This document shows, in pieces, positions 1-7,908 of a stretch of DNA of 36,892 nt. The notes below the pieces were generated by a model. That model did not search any database, was not told the origin of the DNA, and worked only from the letters and a program-made list of their open reading frames with translations. The stretch lies in the NCBI GenBank assembly GCA_902518235.1, contig CABYFN010000008.1, forward strand, positions 1 through 36,892, read 5' to 3'. How positions within the stretch are numbered: the first letter of the stretch is position 1; each line of letters opens with the position of its first letter. The DNA is from an uncultured Pelagibacteraceae bacterium (GTDB taxonomy: Bacteria; Pseudomonadota; Alphaproteobacteria; Pelagibacterales; Pelagibacteraceae). A program made the translations under genes and the position numbers.

Positions 1-248
1 ATTTTTTTTGTAATTCTCGATACGTTTCTTGAGGCGTTTTGTGTTTTAATGATTCCTGTTTTTGCAATTGACATTAACTCAGAATTTAGCTTCGGCAGAA
101 ATGCTAGAGCTTCTTTTTTATCTTTTTTTTCAATTATAGAGTTCATTTTCTTTAACGCACTTCTAAAACGACTCTTTCTAGACCTATTAACGGCTGTTTG
201 TCTTTTAATTTTTCTAGTTCGTTTAATTGCTGATTTCGTATTCGCCAT
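1..248 (-). CDS. rpsT: 30S ribosomal protein S20 (3' end cut by window edge)
   Basis: S20 is a primary 16S rRNA-binding protein of the small ribosomal subunit. Reading the minus strand from the ATG at 248 gives a protein starting MANTKSAIKRTRKIKRQ. It is very basic and ends in the S20-like segment NASRNVSRITKK at the window edge. About 82 codons are visible, so only the last residue or two and the stop are missing. No Shine-Dalgarno sequence precedes the ATG, and a good sigma70-type promoter sits directly upstream. In many alphaproteobacteria rpsT lies between mutM and dnaA, so dnaA may lie just to the left; that is inference. Confidence 0.93.
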   Translation of the reverse strand, partial: MANTKSAIKRTRKIKRQTAVNRSRKSRFRSALKKMNSIIEKKDKKEALAFLPKLNSELMSIAKTGIIKTQNASRNVSRITKK

Positions 249-257
249 AAGCGAGAG

Positions 258-286
258 TGTATATCTTCAGATAATGATTGGGTCAA
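258..286 (-). promoter_or_regulatory. Candidate sigma70 promoter of rpsT
   Basis: On the minus strand TTGACC (281-286) and TATACA (258-263) are separated by 17 bases. The expected transcription start, about 7 bases after the -10, falls near 251, only about 3 bases before the rpsT ATG. This predicts a leaderless or nearly leaderless mRNA, in line with the lack of a Shine-Dalgarno sequence. Confidence 0.6.
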
Positions 287-298
287 TACAATAATTGC

Positions 299-1165
299 TT
301 ATTTTTGACAGAAATTACAAAAAAAACTAGACCTATTTGAAATAAATTTTTTATGTATTGTTCCTTTACAATTATATTTTAAACATTTTTTATTTTCTCT
401 TTGATAAACGTTAAAATTTTTTTGAAAAGAACCTTGATCTCCACTTGTATTAAAAAAGTCTCTGATACTTGATCCTCCTTTTTCAATTGCTTTTCTTAAA
501 ACTACTTTTGAAAAATGAGAGATTTTTTGACAGTCACTTAAACTAAGTAAGCTTACCTCCTTAGACGGTAAAATCTTACATAAAAACAATATTTCACTTG
601 CATAAATGTTACCAATTCCTGAAACAAAATTTTGATCAATTAAAAAATTCTTAATATTTTTTTTTTTATTTTTAAAATAATTGAAAATATAATCCTTATC
701 AAATAAAGGATCAAAAGGTTCTGGTCCATACTTTTTAAAATTATTATTTATTTGTTCATCGTTTTTAAAATAGGAAAAATAGCCAAATCTTCTAGGATCA
801 TTATAAATTAGTTTAAAGTTATCAATTTTGATTTCTACATGGTTATGCTTTTTGGGTAACAAAGGAGAATGATAAAAACTGGTATTTGTTATGGAATTTT
901 TTTTACTAGATTTACTAATTAAATGAATAGTTCCCGACATTCCAAGGTGTATCATTAAATTAGAGCTATCCTCAAATTTGAGTATTAAATGTTTTGAAAA
1001 CCTATCTACTTTAATAATTTTTTTTTTTATTATATTTTTTTCAAAATTTTTTGGGATCTTAAACCTTAAATTTCTATTTTTTATTAATATGTCTCTAATA
1101 ATCTTTCCTGTAATACTCTTATTCAAAGATTGTTTGACAATTTCTACTTCTGGTAATTCAGGCAT
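299..1165 (-). CDS. mutM: Formamidopyrimidine-DNA glycosylase (Fpg/MutM)
   Basis: This base-excision repair enzyme removes oxidised purines such as 8-oxoguanine and nicks the abasic site. The N terminus is the diagnostic MPELPEVE, giving the catalytic Pro2 and Glu3. The C terminus carries a zinc finger with cysteine spacing C-x4-C-x17-C-x2-C, ending CNFCQK. At 288 residues the length is normal. The gene runs divergently from ubiE with only 33 bases between start codons, and rpsT follows on the same strand after 50 bases. mutM beside ubiE and rpsT is a common alphaproteobacterial arrangement. Confidence 0.96.
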   Translation of the reverse strand: MPELPEVEIVKQSLNKSITGKIIRDILIKNRNLRFKIPKNFEKNIIKKKIIKVDRFSKHLILKFEDSSNLMIHLGMSGTIHLISKSSKKNSITNTSFYHSPLLPKKHNHVEIKIDNFKLIYNDPRRFGYFSYFKNDEQINNNFKKYGPEPFDPLFDKDYIFNYFKNKKKNIKNFLIDQNFVSGIGNIYASEILFLCKILPSKEVSLLSLSDCQKISHFSKVVLRKAIEKGGSSIRDFFNTSGDQGSFQKNFNVYQRENKKCLKYNCKGTIHKKFISNRSSFFCNFCQK

Positions 1166-1194
1166 TTCATACTATATTAGGGTTTTAATATAAT
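1166..1194 (+). promoter_or_regulatory. Candidate promoter of ubiE
   Basis: TTCATA (1166-1171) and a perfect TATAAT (1189-1194) are spaced by 17 bases. The -10 ends only 4 bases before the ubiE ATG, so either the transcript is leaderless or translation begins slightly further in. On the opposite strand, TATAGT lies 5 bases before the mutM ATG, so divergent promoters may be packed into 33 bases. Confidence 0.4.
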
Positions 1195-1198
1195 TTAT

Positions 1199-1903
1199 AT
1201 GCAACAAAATCTTCAAAATAAAGCAGGACTTGTCGAAGGAGTATTTAATAAAGTCTATGATAAATATGATTTGATGAACGATTTTATGTCATTTGGAATT
1301 CATAGACTTTGGAAAAAAAACCTTATGAATTGGATGAGTCCAACAAAAGGGAGGAAGTATTTAGATGTTGCTTGTGGAACTGGTGATTTAGGAAAATTAT
1401 TTTTAGATTATACTGATAAGAATGGAGAAATTACCTCTTCAGACTCTAACAACAAAATGATTGAAAAAGGCAAAAAAAGACTAAGTAGGTATAAAAATAT
1501 AAAATGGGTCGTTGCGGAGGCAGAAAAACTGCCATTCGAAAATGACACTTTTGATTTTTATACAATTAGTTTTGGTTTAAGAAATACAAAAAATTTAGGT
1601 AAATCTTTATCAGAAGCCTATAGAGTTCTTAAACCTGGTGGAAGATATATGTGTTTAGAATTTTCAAAAATTCAAAATTCTAATTTGGATTTTTTATACA
1701 AAAATTACTCAAAATTAATTCCTCAAATAGGAAAAGCAATTGTTGGGGATAAACAACCTTATGAATATTTGACTAAAAGTATAGAAGAATTTGTTAATCA
1801 GGAAGAATTGATCGATCTAATGAAACAAAATAATTTTAAAAATTGTTCATATAGAAATTTATCTGGCGGAATAGTAGCTATTCATTCTGGTTGGAAAATA
1901 TAA
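1199..1903 (+). CDS. ubiE: Ubiquinone/menaquinone C-methyltransferase UbiE
   Basis: This SAM-dependent enzyme C-methylates the benzoquinol ring in ubiquinone synthesis. The UbiE/COQ5 signature near the N terminus (VFNKVYDKYDLMNDFMSFG) is followed by the SAM-binding motif LDVACGTGDLG. A second family signature region (YRVLKPGGRYMCLEFSK) lies in the middle. At 234 residues it is near the usual length. Its stop codon overlaps the ubiB start by one base (TAATG), so the two are almost certainly co-transcribed and translationally coupled. Confidence 0.96.
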   Translation: MQQNLQNKAGLVEGVFNKVYDKYDLMNDFMSFGIHRLWKKNLMNWMSPTKGRKYLDVACGTGDLGKLFLDYTDKNGEITSSDSNNKMIEKGKKRLSRYKNIKWVVAEAEKLPFENDTFDFYTISFGLRNTKNLGKSLSEAYRVLKPGGRYMCLEFSKIQNSNLDFLYKNYSKLIPQIGKAIVGDKQPYEYLTKSIEEFVNQEELIDLMKQNNFKNCSYRNLSGGIVAIHSGWKI

Positions 1904-3471
1904 TGTTTAAAAGGTTATTAACTTTATTTAAATTAGGCAGAAAGCTCGCTAAATCTGATGCTTTAAATATTGTATCGAAATTTAATAAACCACCTTTATT
2001 AGTAAGTGTAATATTTAAATTACTTTCTTTTTCATTTACAAAAAAAAATGAATCATTTGACAATTTAAATGAAGGTGAAAAATTATCTAATTCATTAGCA
2101 TCTATGGGTACAACATTTATAAAGTTAGGGCAATTCTTAGCAACGAGACCGGATATAATAGGCGATGAACTATCGAAGGAATTAGAAAATTTACAAGACA
2201 AGCTTCCACCTTTTTCACAATCAAAAGCAAAAGAAATGATTAGAAAAGATTTAGGTGATGAACTAAATAATTCAATAATTAATATTAGTGAACCAGTTGC
2301 AGCTGCCTCTATTGCTCAAGTACACAAAGCTCAAATAAATGATGATGGAGTTATTAAAAACGTAGCAATAAAAATATTAAGACCAGATATTAAAAAAATT
2401 TTTAATGAAGAAGTAGATGCTTTGATGCTTTTTGCATATATTATTGAGTCATTAATAAAAAAAACTAAAAGATTAAAACTAGTTGAGGTAGTTTTTTTGT
2501 TGAAAGAAATTACTAGTCTTGAGATGGATTTAAGATTTGAGGCAGCTGCAGCTAATGAATACGCGGAAAATACCAAAAATGATGTAGGTTTTGAGGTTCC
2601 GAAGATTTATTGGGATTATACAAGTGAAAATATAATGACACTTGATTGGATTGATGGAGTGTCAATTAGAGAAACCGAGGAACTAGAGAAAAGATCAATT
2701 GATACAAAAAAAATTGCCTCTGATATAATTCAACATTTTTTAAGACACGCAGTAAGAGATGGCTTTTTTCATGCAGATATGCATCAAGGAAATATTTTTG
2801 TAAATGAAAGTGGTCAAATTGTTCCTATAGATTTTGGAATTATGGGAAGACTAGATAATATAAGTAAAAGATTTTTAGCTGAGATTTTATTTGGGTTTAT
2901 ACAAAGAGATTACAAGAAAGTTGCAGAAGTTCATCTTGCAGCAGGGCTGGTTCCAAAAAATGTACCTGTCAATGATCTTGCTCAAGCATTAAGATCTATT
3001 GGTGAACCAATTTTTGGACACTCCATAAAAAATATTTCAGGTGGCAAGCTTTTAAAACAACTTTTTGATGTTACTGAAAAATTTAATATGCAGACTCAAC
3101 CTCAGTTACTTATGTTACAAAAAACTATGGTAGTAGTTGAAGGAGTTGCAAGAAGATTAAATCCTGAAACAAATATATGGGAGACGTCAAAACCTGTTTT
3201 AGAAAAATGGTTAAAAGAAACAAAAGATCCTATTAATTCAATAAATGAAACATTGAAAGACTCTGTAGAAGTATTAAAGCGTCTTCCAAATTTACCTGAA
3301 GTAATGGATAAAGCAAACCAAGCACTTAATTTCCTTGCAAGTGGTCAAATACCACAAAATTCAAACTCATATAACGAATTAAATACTAAAAAAGAAGAGA
3401 TGAAGTCATTTAGAAATCAATCAATTATTGGTTTATTATCTCTTGTAATTTTAACTCTATTGGTATTTTAA
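1903..3471 (+). CDS. ubiB: Ubiquinone biosynthesis regulatory kinase-like protein UbiB
   Basis: This member of the ABC1/ADCK/UbiB atypical kinase family supports ubiquinone synthesis at the inner membrane. The KxGQ-type motif is visible (FIKLGQFLATRPDII), as are the alanine-rich loop AAASIAQVHKA, the lysine strand VAIKILRP and the catalytic region HADMHQGNIFV followed by PIDFGIMGR. A hydrophobic segment at the extreme C terminus (SIIGLLSLVILTLLVF) is a membrane anchor. I chose the ATG at 1903, overlapping the ubiE stop, giving 522 residues; an in-frame TTG at 1891 would add four. The ubiE-ubiB pairing matches the shared pathway. Confidence 0.95.
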   Translation: MFKRLLTLFKLGRKLAKSDALNIVSKFNKPPLLVSVIFKLLSFSFTKKNESFDNLNEGEKLSNSLASMGTTFIKLGQFLATRPDIIGDELSKELENLQDKLPPFSQSKAKEMIRKDLGDELNNSIINISEPVAAASIAQVHKAQINDDGVIKNVAIKILRPDIKKIFNEEVDALMLFAYIIESLIKKTKRLKLVEVVFLLKEITSLEMDLRFEAAAANEYAENTKNDVGFEVPKIYWDYTSENIMTLDWIDGVSIRETEELEKRSIDTKKIASDIIQHFLRHAVRDGFFHADMHQGNIFVNESGQIVPIDFGIMGRLDNISKRFLAEILFGFIQRDYKKVAEVHLAAGLVPKNVPVNDLAQALRSIGEPIFGHSIKNISGGKLLKQLFDVTEKFNMQTQPQLLMLQKTMVVVEGVARRLNPETNIWETSKPVLEKWLKETKDPINSINETLKDSVEVLKRLPNLPEVMDKANQALNFLASGQIPQNSNSYNELNTKKEEMKSFRNQSIIGLLSLVILTLLVF

Positions 3472-3479
3472 TTCTTCTC

Positions 3480-4670
3480 ATGAAAAATAAAAAAATACTT
3501 CTAATTATATGTGGTGGAATATCTGCTTACAAAAGCCTAGAAGTAATTAGAGGTTTAAAAAAAAGAGACGCAAGTGTTAAAACAATACTTACAAAGAGTG
3601 GTAAAAACTTTGTAACACCTTTGTCTATTTCATCGCTATCTCAAGAGAAAGTATATGAGGATATATTTAGTGCAGAAAATGAGGCAGAAATGGATCATAT
3701 TTCGCTTTCTAGATGGGCCGATTTAATTTTAATTGTGCCAGCAACAGCTAATACAATCTCAAAACTAAGCTATGGTTTGACAGATGACCTTGCCAGCACT
3801 GTAGTTTTAGCATCGAACAAACAAGTATTTTTAGTACCTGCTATGAATGTAAGAATGTGGGAACATCAATCAACAAAAGATAACTTATTAAAATTAAGAA
3901 GTTATGGATATAAGATAATTGGTCCTGAAATTGGGGAGATGGCTTGTGGAGAATACGGAAAAGGAAAAATGTCAGAACCTACATACATCTTAAAATGTAT
4001 AGAAAATTATTTTACGAATATTGAGAGAAATAAAAAATATAAAGCTTTAGTTACAGCTGGTCCTACTAAAGAGTTTATAGATCCAGTAAGATATATATCT
4101 AATAAATCAAGTGGAAAACAAGGTTATGAAATTGCAAAATCATTAAGAGATAACGGTTTTGAAACAACACTTATTTCTGGAGAAACAAATTTAGACCCAG
4201 TTGAAGGAGTAAAATTTATTTCAGTTAAAACTGCGGAAGAAATGTTCAGAGAAACTCTTGATAATCTCCCAACAGATGTTGCTATTTTTAATGCAGCTGT
4301 AGCTGATTTTAAAGTGAAAGAAATTAAAAGTGAAAAAATAAAAAAAAATGAGAATTTCGATCTTAAATTAGAAAAAAATATTGATATTTTATCTAATATA
4401 TCAAATCATAACTCTCTTAGACCAAAAATTACAATTGGATTTGCAGCTGAATCTCAAGATGTTGATATTAATTCAAAAAAAAAATTAGACCAAAAAAATT
4501 GTGATTGGATAATTGCAAATGATATTTCTGATAAAACAATAGGCTTTGACTCTGAAGATAATGAAGTTTCTATTTTTTATAAAAATAAAGATACTGAAAA
4601 ATTATTAAAGAAAAAAAAATCTTTAATAGCATCTGAGATAGTAGATAGAGTTATCTCTGAGCTTAATTAA
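3480..4670 (+). CDS. coaBC: Bifunctional phosphopantothenoylcysteine decarboxylase / phosphopantothenate-cysteine ligase
   Basis: CoaBC (Dfp) catalyses two steps of coenzyme A synthesis: joining cysteine to 4'-phosphopantothenate, then decarboxylating the product. The N-terminal flavoprotein CoaC half shows GGISAYK, the conserved His in MDHISLSRWAD, PAMNVRMW and the ACGEYGKGKM flap. The C-terminal CoaB half begins near residue 190 with ALVTAGPTKEFIDPVRYISN and includes FNAAVADFKV and a Lys-rich end. At 396 residues the length is typical for the fusion. It lies 8 bases after ubiB and 3 before dut, the usual coaBC-dut order. Confidence 0.96.
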   Translation: MKNKKILLIICGGISAYKSLEVIRGLKKRDASVKTILTKSGKNFVTPLSISSLSQEKVYEDIFSAENEAEMDHISLSRWADLILIVPATANTISKLSYGLTDDLASTVVLASNKQVFLVPAMNVRMWEHQSTKDNLLKLRSYGYKIIGPEIGEMACGEYGKGKMSEPTYILKCIENYFTNIERNKKYKALVTAGPTKEFIDPVRYISNKSSGKQGYEIAKSLRDNGFETTLISGETNLDPVEGVKFISVKTAEEMFRETLDNLPTDVAIFNAAVADFKVKEIKSEKIKKNENFDLKLEKNIDILSNISNHNSLRPKITIGFAAESQDVDINSKKKLDQKNCDWIIANDISDKTIGFDSEDNEVSIFYKNKDTEKLLKKKKSLIASEIVDRVISELN

Positions 4671-4673
4671 GTA

Positions 4674-5111
4674 ATGGTAAATGTTTTATTTAAAAGACTA
4701 AACCAAAAAGCAAAGCTTCCAAGTTATAAAACTGATGGATCTTCAGGCATGGATCTAATGGCATGCTTAGATGAGCCTATAACAATCAAACCAAATGAGT
4801 CTAAATTAATACCAACAGGAATTGCAATTGCAATTCCTGAAGATACTGAGGTTCAAATTAGACCAAGATCTGGTCTTGCCGCAAAATCAAACATTGGTGT
4901 ACTTAATACACCAGGTACAATTGACAGCGATTATAGAGGAGAGCTAAAAATTATTTTATTTAACCATGGTAAAGATGAATTTATTGTAAATAATGAAGAT
5001 AGAGTTGCTCAAATGGTTTTGATGCCCATTTTAAAAGTAGAAATTGAAGAAACAAATGAATTGCCAGAGACAATTAGAGGGTCTAGAGGATTTGGATCTA
5101 CTGGCAAATAA
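4674..5111 (+). CDS. dut: Deoxyuridine 5'-triphosphate nucleotidohydrolase (dUTPase)
   Basis: dUTPase hydrolyses dUTP to dUMP and pyrophosphate, keeping uracil out of DNA and supplying dTMP synthesis. All five trimeric dUTPase motifs are present in order: GSSGMDL, PRSGLAAK, GTIDSDYRGE, RVAQMV and the C-terminal RGSRGFGSTG. At 145 residues the length is normal and the protein looks intact. It follows coaBC after 3 bases, and the moeB-type gene starts 3 bases after its stop, so it is one operon member. Confidence 0.97.
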   Translation: MVNVLFKRLNQKAKLPSYKTDGSSGMDLMACLDEPITIKPNESKLIPTGIAIAIPEDTEVQIRPRSGLAAKSNIGVLNTPGTIDSDYRGELKIILFNHGKDEFIVNNEDRVAQMVLMPILKVEIEETNELPETIRGSRGFGSTGK

Positions 5112-5114
5112 TAA

Positions 5115-5864
5115 ATGTTTAACAATAAAGACCTAGAGCGATATTCAAGACAGATTATTTTAAAAAAAGTTGGAATTTTTGGTCAAAATAAAATCAAAAA
5201 TTCTAAAATTCTGGTTGTAGGGTGTGGTGGTTTAGGGTCACCAGTTATTGACTTACTTTCTCGTGCAGGCGTTGGTGAAATAGGGATGATGGATCATGAC
5301 AAGGTTAGCATATCAAATATACATCGACAAGTTATGTTCACTTCTGATGATGTTGAAAAATATAAAGTAAGTATATTAAAAAAAAAAATTAGTAAAATTA
5401 ATAAAAATGTAAAAGTAAAAATTTATAGAGATAAGGCAGAAGATAAAAATCTTGGAAAAATCTTAAAATTATATGATGTCATTATTGATGGTACAGATAA
5501 CTTTAAAACAAAATTCCTTTTAAATAAATTTTCACTAAAATATAAAAAAAAACTGATAATTGGAGCTATAAGTAAATTTGAGGGACATATTTTTACATTT
5601 GATTTTAATTTAAAGAAAAGCCCCTGTTTAAAATGTTTTTACCAAGGGGAGCCGTCTGAAGGAGTTCTGGATTGTGAGACGGATGGTATATTAGGTTCAA
5701 CAGCAGTTGTTACTGGAAGCCTACAAGCTAATGAGGTTTTGAAGGCAATTTTAAATGTTGGTAAGAATTTAAATTCACATATTTTAATTATAGATTTATT
5801 AAATCTTAAATTTAGAAAAGTATTATTTAAAAAAAGAAAAGGATGCATATGCGAAAATATTTAA
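5115..5864 (+). CDS. ThiF/MoeB/HesA-family adenylyltransferase (E1-like)
   Basis: Enzymes of this family adenylate the C-terminal glycine of a ubiquitin-like sulfur carrier (MoaD or ThiS) for molybdopterin or thiazole synthesis. The opening RYSRQIIL, the nucleotide-binding VVGCGGLGSPV, the DHDKVSISNIHRQ region and DGTDNF are all classic. A catalytic-type cysteine lies in CETDGILG. The zinc-binding set looks altered: one CLKC pair is present, but the C-terminal pair is CIC (CxC) instead of CxxC. MoeB and ThiF cannot be separated from sequence alone, so I leave the symbol blank. The last 22 bases overlap the following gene. Confidence 0.88.
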   Translation: MFNNKDLERYSRQIILKKVGIFGQNKIKNSKILVVGCGGLGSPVIDLLSRAGVGEIGMMDHDKVSISNIHRQVMFTSDDVEKYKVSILKKKISKINKNVKVKIYRDKAEDKNLGKILKLYDVIIDGTDNFKTKFLLNKFSLKYKKKLIIGAISKFEGHIFTFDFNLKKSPCLKCFYQGEPSEGVLDCETDGILGSTAVVTGSLQANEVLKAILNVGKNLNSHILIIDLLNLKFRKVLFKKRKGCICENI

Positions 5865-6295
5865 TAGTCTTTCTTTTTCTTTTGCCAATATCGTCGATTG
5901 CTGAAGAGAATAATTATTTCCTAATGTTAAAAAATAAAAAAGTAAATGTTAGATATGGTCCTAGCTTTGATTATCCAATTAAATATGTTTATAGAAAAAT
6001 AGAATTACCTCTAAAAGTAATTGATAAAAAAGAAAATTTCAGAAGAATTATTGATCATAAAAAAAATAGTGGCTGGATTCATATTTCACAACTAAGAAAT
6101 TCTCACTCTTTGATTGTTTCTTCAGAAAAAATTCTATTTAAAAAACCAACAAAATATTCAAAACCATTAGCTAAATTAGACCAAGGTCGTCTTTTGAAGG
6201 TTATCAAATGTGAGGAAAAATGGTGTAATATTAAAACTGGCGATTATTCAGGTTGGATTAAAAAAGATGATAATATTTGGGGAATTACGAATTAA
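5843..6295 (+). CDS. Secreted tandem SH3b-domain protein
   Basis: This is an exported protein of 150 residues with a signal peptide (KYLIVFLFLLPISSIAEE) probably cleaved around residue 20. Two bacterial SH3-like repeats follow, the first around NVRYGPSFDYPI and ending GWIHISQL, the second ending WCNIKTGDYSGWIKKD. Such SH3b domains often bind peptidoglycan or periplasmic partners; the exact role is unknown. The start could be the ATG at 5843 or the one at 5849, and both lie inside the end of the moeB/thiF-like gene, implying coupled translation. Two cysteines (in CEEKWC) could form a disulfide. Its end overlaps the convergent peroxiredoxin gene by 4 bases. Confidence 0.85.
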   Translation: MHMRKYLIVFLFLLPISSIAEENNYFLMLKNKKVNVRYGPSFDYPIKYVYRKIELPLKVIDKKENFRRIIDHKKNSGWIHISQLRNSHSLIVSSEKILFKKPTKYSKPLAKLDQGRLLKVIKCEEKWCNIKTGDYSGWIKKDDNIWGITN

Positions 6296-6819
6296 TTATT
6301 TTTTAAATAATCAAGCATAGTATCGACATCACTTATCGTAAAAGGATCTTCGTCTTTACTTTCGTCATTTTTTCCTTCTTCTATAAATGTTTTAACTACA
6401 TTACAGTTGTCAATTAATGCAGAATATCTCCATGATCTTGAACCAAACCCCTGTTTAGGTTTTTTAACAAGCATTCCCATACCTTCAGTAAATTTACCCT
6501 CTCCATCTCCAATTGGTTTTACTTTTGATATTTTTTGATCCTTAAACCAAGCATTCATAACAAATGCGTCATTTACTGATAAACAATAAACTTCATCTAC
6601 ATATTTTTTTAACTCTTCGTATTTAATTTCATAACCAGGTAACTGTTGTGAAGAACAAGTAGGCGTAAATGCACCAGGCAATGAAAATAAAACTATCTTC
6701 TTATTTTTGAACAACTCATTTGTTGTAATATTTTTCCACTCTCCACCTATTGCACAGGCTCCGCCTAGGACTTCGTTATCTCCTACTCTTGTTTTAAATG
6801 TTACTTCAGGGATTATCAT
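6292..6819 (-). CDS. Peroxiredoxin, Prx5 subfamily
   Basis: This is a thiol peroxidase that reduces hydrogen peroxide and organic peroxides. The active-site motif PGAFTPTCS places the peroxidatic cysteine at residue 55, and the partner Arg lies in the GSRSWRYS region, both typical of Prx5-type enzymes. At 175 residues it is a stand-alone peroxiredoxin with no fused glutaredoxin domain. It lies downstream of irr on the same strand with a 99-base gap holding a consensus-like promoter and two Irr-box-like sequences. Control by iron/heme status through Irr is therefore plausible but inferred. Confidence 0.93.
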   Translation of the reverse strand: MIIPEVTFKTRVGDNEVLGGACAIGGEWKNITTNELFKNKKIVLFSLPGAFTPTCSSQQLPGYEIKYEELKKYVDEVYCLSVNDAFVMNAWFKDQKISKVKPIGDGEGKFTEGMGMLVKKPKQGFGSRSWRYSALIDNCNVVKTFIEEGKNDESKDEDPFTISDVDTMLDYLKNN

Positions 6820-6827
6820 AGTTAAAA

Positions 6828-6857
6828 AGTATATAATGATTCTAAAAAATATGTCAA
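6828..6857 (-). promoter_or_regulatory. Strong sigma70 promoter of the peroxiredoxin gene
   Basis: On the minus strand a perfect TTGACA (6852-6857) is followed after 18 bases by TATACT (6828-6833). Only 8 bases separate the -10 from the ATG at 6819, predicting a start about 2 bases upstream of the codon, again leaderless. It is the best -35/-10 match I found in the window. Confidence 0.7.
6830..6846. promoter_or_regulatory. Candidate Irr box (ICE) 1
   Basis: The 17-base sequence TATATAATGATTCTAAA resembles the ICE/Irr-box consensus as I recall it, TTTAGAA-N3-TTCTAAA. One half-site is perfect and the other matches 5 of 7. It overlaps the -10 and part of the spacer of the peroxiredoxin promoter, where binding would block RNA polymerase. 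Confidence 0.4.
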
Positions 6858-6860
6858 CAG

Positions 6861-6877
6861 ATTAGAATGATTTTAAT
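6861..6877. promoter_or_regulatory. Candidate Irr box (ICE) 2
   Basis: The sequence ATTAGAATGATTTTAAT matches the recalled ICE consensus at 6 of 7 and 5 of 7 half-site positions. Its centre is 31 bases from site 1, close to three helical turns, so two dimers could sit on the same face around the -35 element. Confidence 0.35.
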
Positions 6878-6918
6878 GTATGTCGTAAATAGCTGATATT
6901 AATGAATTATTTTTGAGA

Positions 6919-7335
6919 TTAGTTATCAGTTACAATTTTAGCTATGACTTCTATAGATTTAATTTTTTTTCCAGGTATCGTTTTTTTAATCATTACCTCA
7001 TCAACATCGTTTTGATCTATATCAATCAATTTATTTTCATCTTCGTCAAAGAAATGATGATGATGGCTTATGTTTGTATCATAGTAGCTTTGGGATGAGT
7101 TTATTGGTATTTCTTTTAAGTACCCCTTTTTATTAAAAGCATGCACAGTATTATAGACAGTTGCAAGAGAAACCTTAATATTTGCTTGGTTTTCAATGAT
7201 TTTAACTAAATCTTTAATGGTAAAATGAAACGTCTCAGTTGAATTAAATAGAACCTCGCAAATTTTTATTCTTTGTTTAGTTGGTCTTAAACCAGATTCT
7301 CTTAATTTATTTTCGTATTTTGGATCGTAAGTCAT
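6919..7335 (-). CDS. irr: Irr-type iron/heme response regulator (Fur superfamily)
   Basis: Irr is the alphaproteobacterial Fur-family repressor that senses heme status and controls iron-related genes. The winged-helix part shows GLRPTKQRIKICEVLF and VSLATVYNTVHAF. The region YYDTNISHHHHFF carries the His cluster (91-94) that in characterised Irr proteins takes part in heme and metal binding. The N-terminal GCPWHD heme-regulatory motif of Bradyrhizobium Irr is absent, as in many other Irr proteins, and there is no CxxC pair. At 138 residues the length fits. Divergent placement from fabA is a conserved alphaproteobacterial arrangement and supports Irr over Fur, PerR or Zur. Confidence 0.88.
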   Translation of the reverse strand: MTYDPKYENKLRESGLRPTKQRIKICEVLFNSTETFHFTIKDLVKIIENQANIKVSLATVYNTVHAFNKKGYLKEIPINSSQSYYDTNISHHHHFFDEDENKLIDIDQNDVDEVMIKKTIPGKKIKSIEVIAKIVTDN

Positions 7336-7407
7336 TACTAATTACAATAATTATAGAGAAAAATTATATTATAATGTGCTTAAATCAAGTAATAAGGTTA
7401 CATAATT

Positions 7408-7908
7408 ATGAAAAAAAGTTCCTTTAATTATGATGAGCTAATAAGCTGCGCAAATGGCGACCTTTTTGGCCCAGGCAATGCAAAATTACCTTCTCCTCCA
7501 ATGCTAATGTTTGATAGAATAACTGAAATAAGTGAAAAAAACGGTGCTTTTGATAAAGGAATTATGAAAGCTGAACTTGATATTAAAGATGATTTATGGT
7601 TTTTTGATTGTCACTTTAAAGAGGATCCAGTAATGCCCGGTTGTTTAGGCCTAGATGCTATGTGGCAGTTAGTTGGATTTTACTTAGGATGGCTTGGAAA
7701 TCCTGGAAGAGGAAGGGCTTTGGGAGTTAGTACTGTAAAATTTACAGGGGAAGTTTTAAAAAATGTCAAAATGGCAACATATATTATTGATATGAAAAGA
7801 ATATTAATTAAAGGTGAAACAACGGTTGGGCTTGCAAATGGTATTCTTCTTGCTGATGACAAAAAAATATACTCTGCAGAGAGTTTAAAAGTAGGATTAT
7901 TTAAATAA
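7408..7908 (+). CDS. fabA: 3-hydroxydecanoyl-ACP dehydratase/isomerase FabA
   Basis: FabA dehydrates 3-hydroxydecanoyl-ACP and isomerises the trans-2 to the cis-3 enoyl product, the branch point for unsaturated fatty acids. The signature [20 protein letters not shown] gives the catalytic His69 and Asp83; the isomerase-type GFYLGWLG and [13 protein letters not shown] segments follow. At 166 residues it is close to E. coli FabA. An AAGG about 10 bases upstream is a plausible ribosome-binding site. Its stop overlaps the fabB start (TAATG), so FabA and FabB are probably made together. Confidence 0.97.
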   Translation: MKKSSFNYDELISCANGDLFGPGNAKLPSPPMLMFDRITEISEKNGAFDKGIMKAELDIKDDLWFFDCHFKEDPVMPGCLGLDAMWQLVGFYLGWLGNPGRGRALGVSTVKFTGEVLKNVKMATYIIDMKRILIKGETTVGLANGILLADDKKIYSAESLKVGLFK

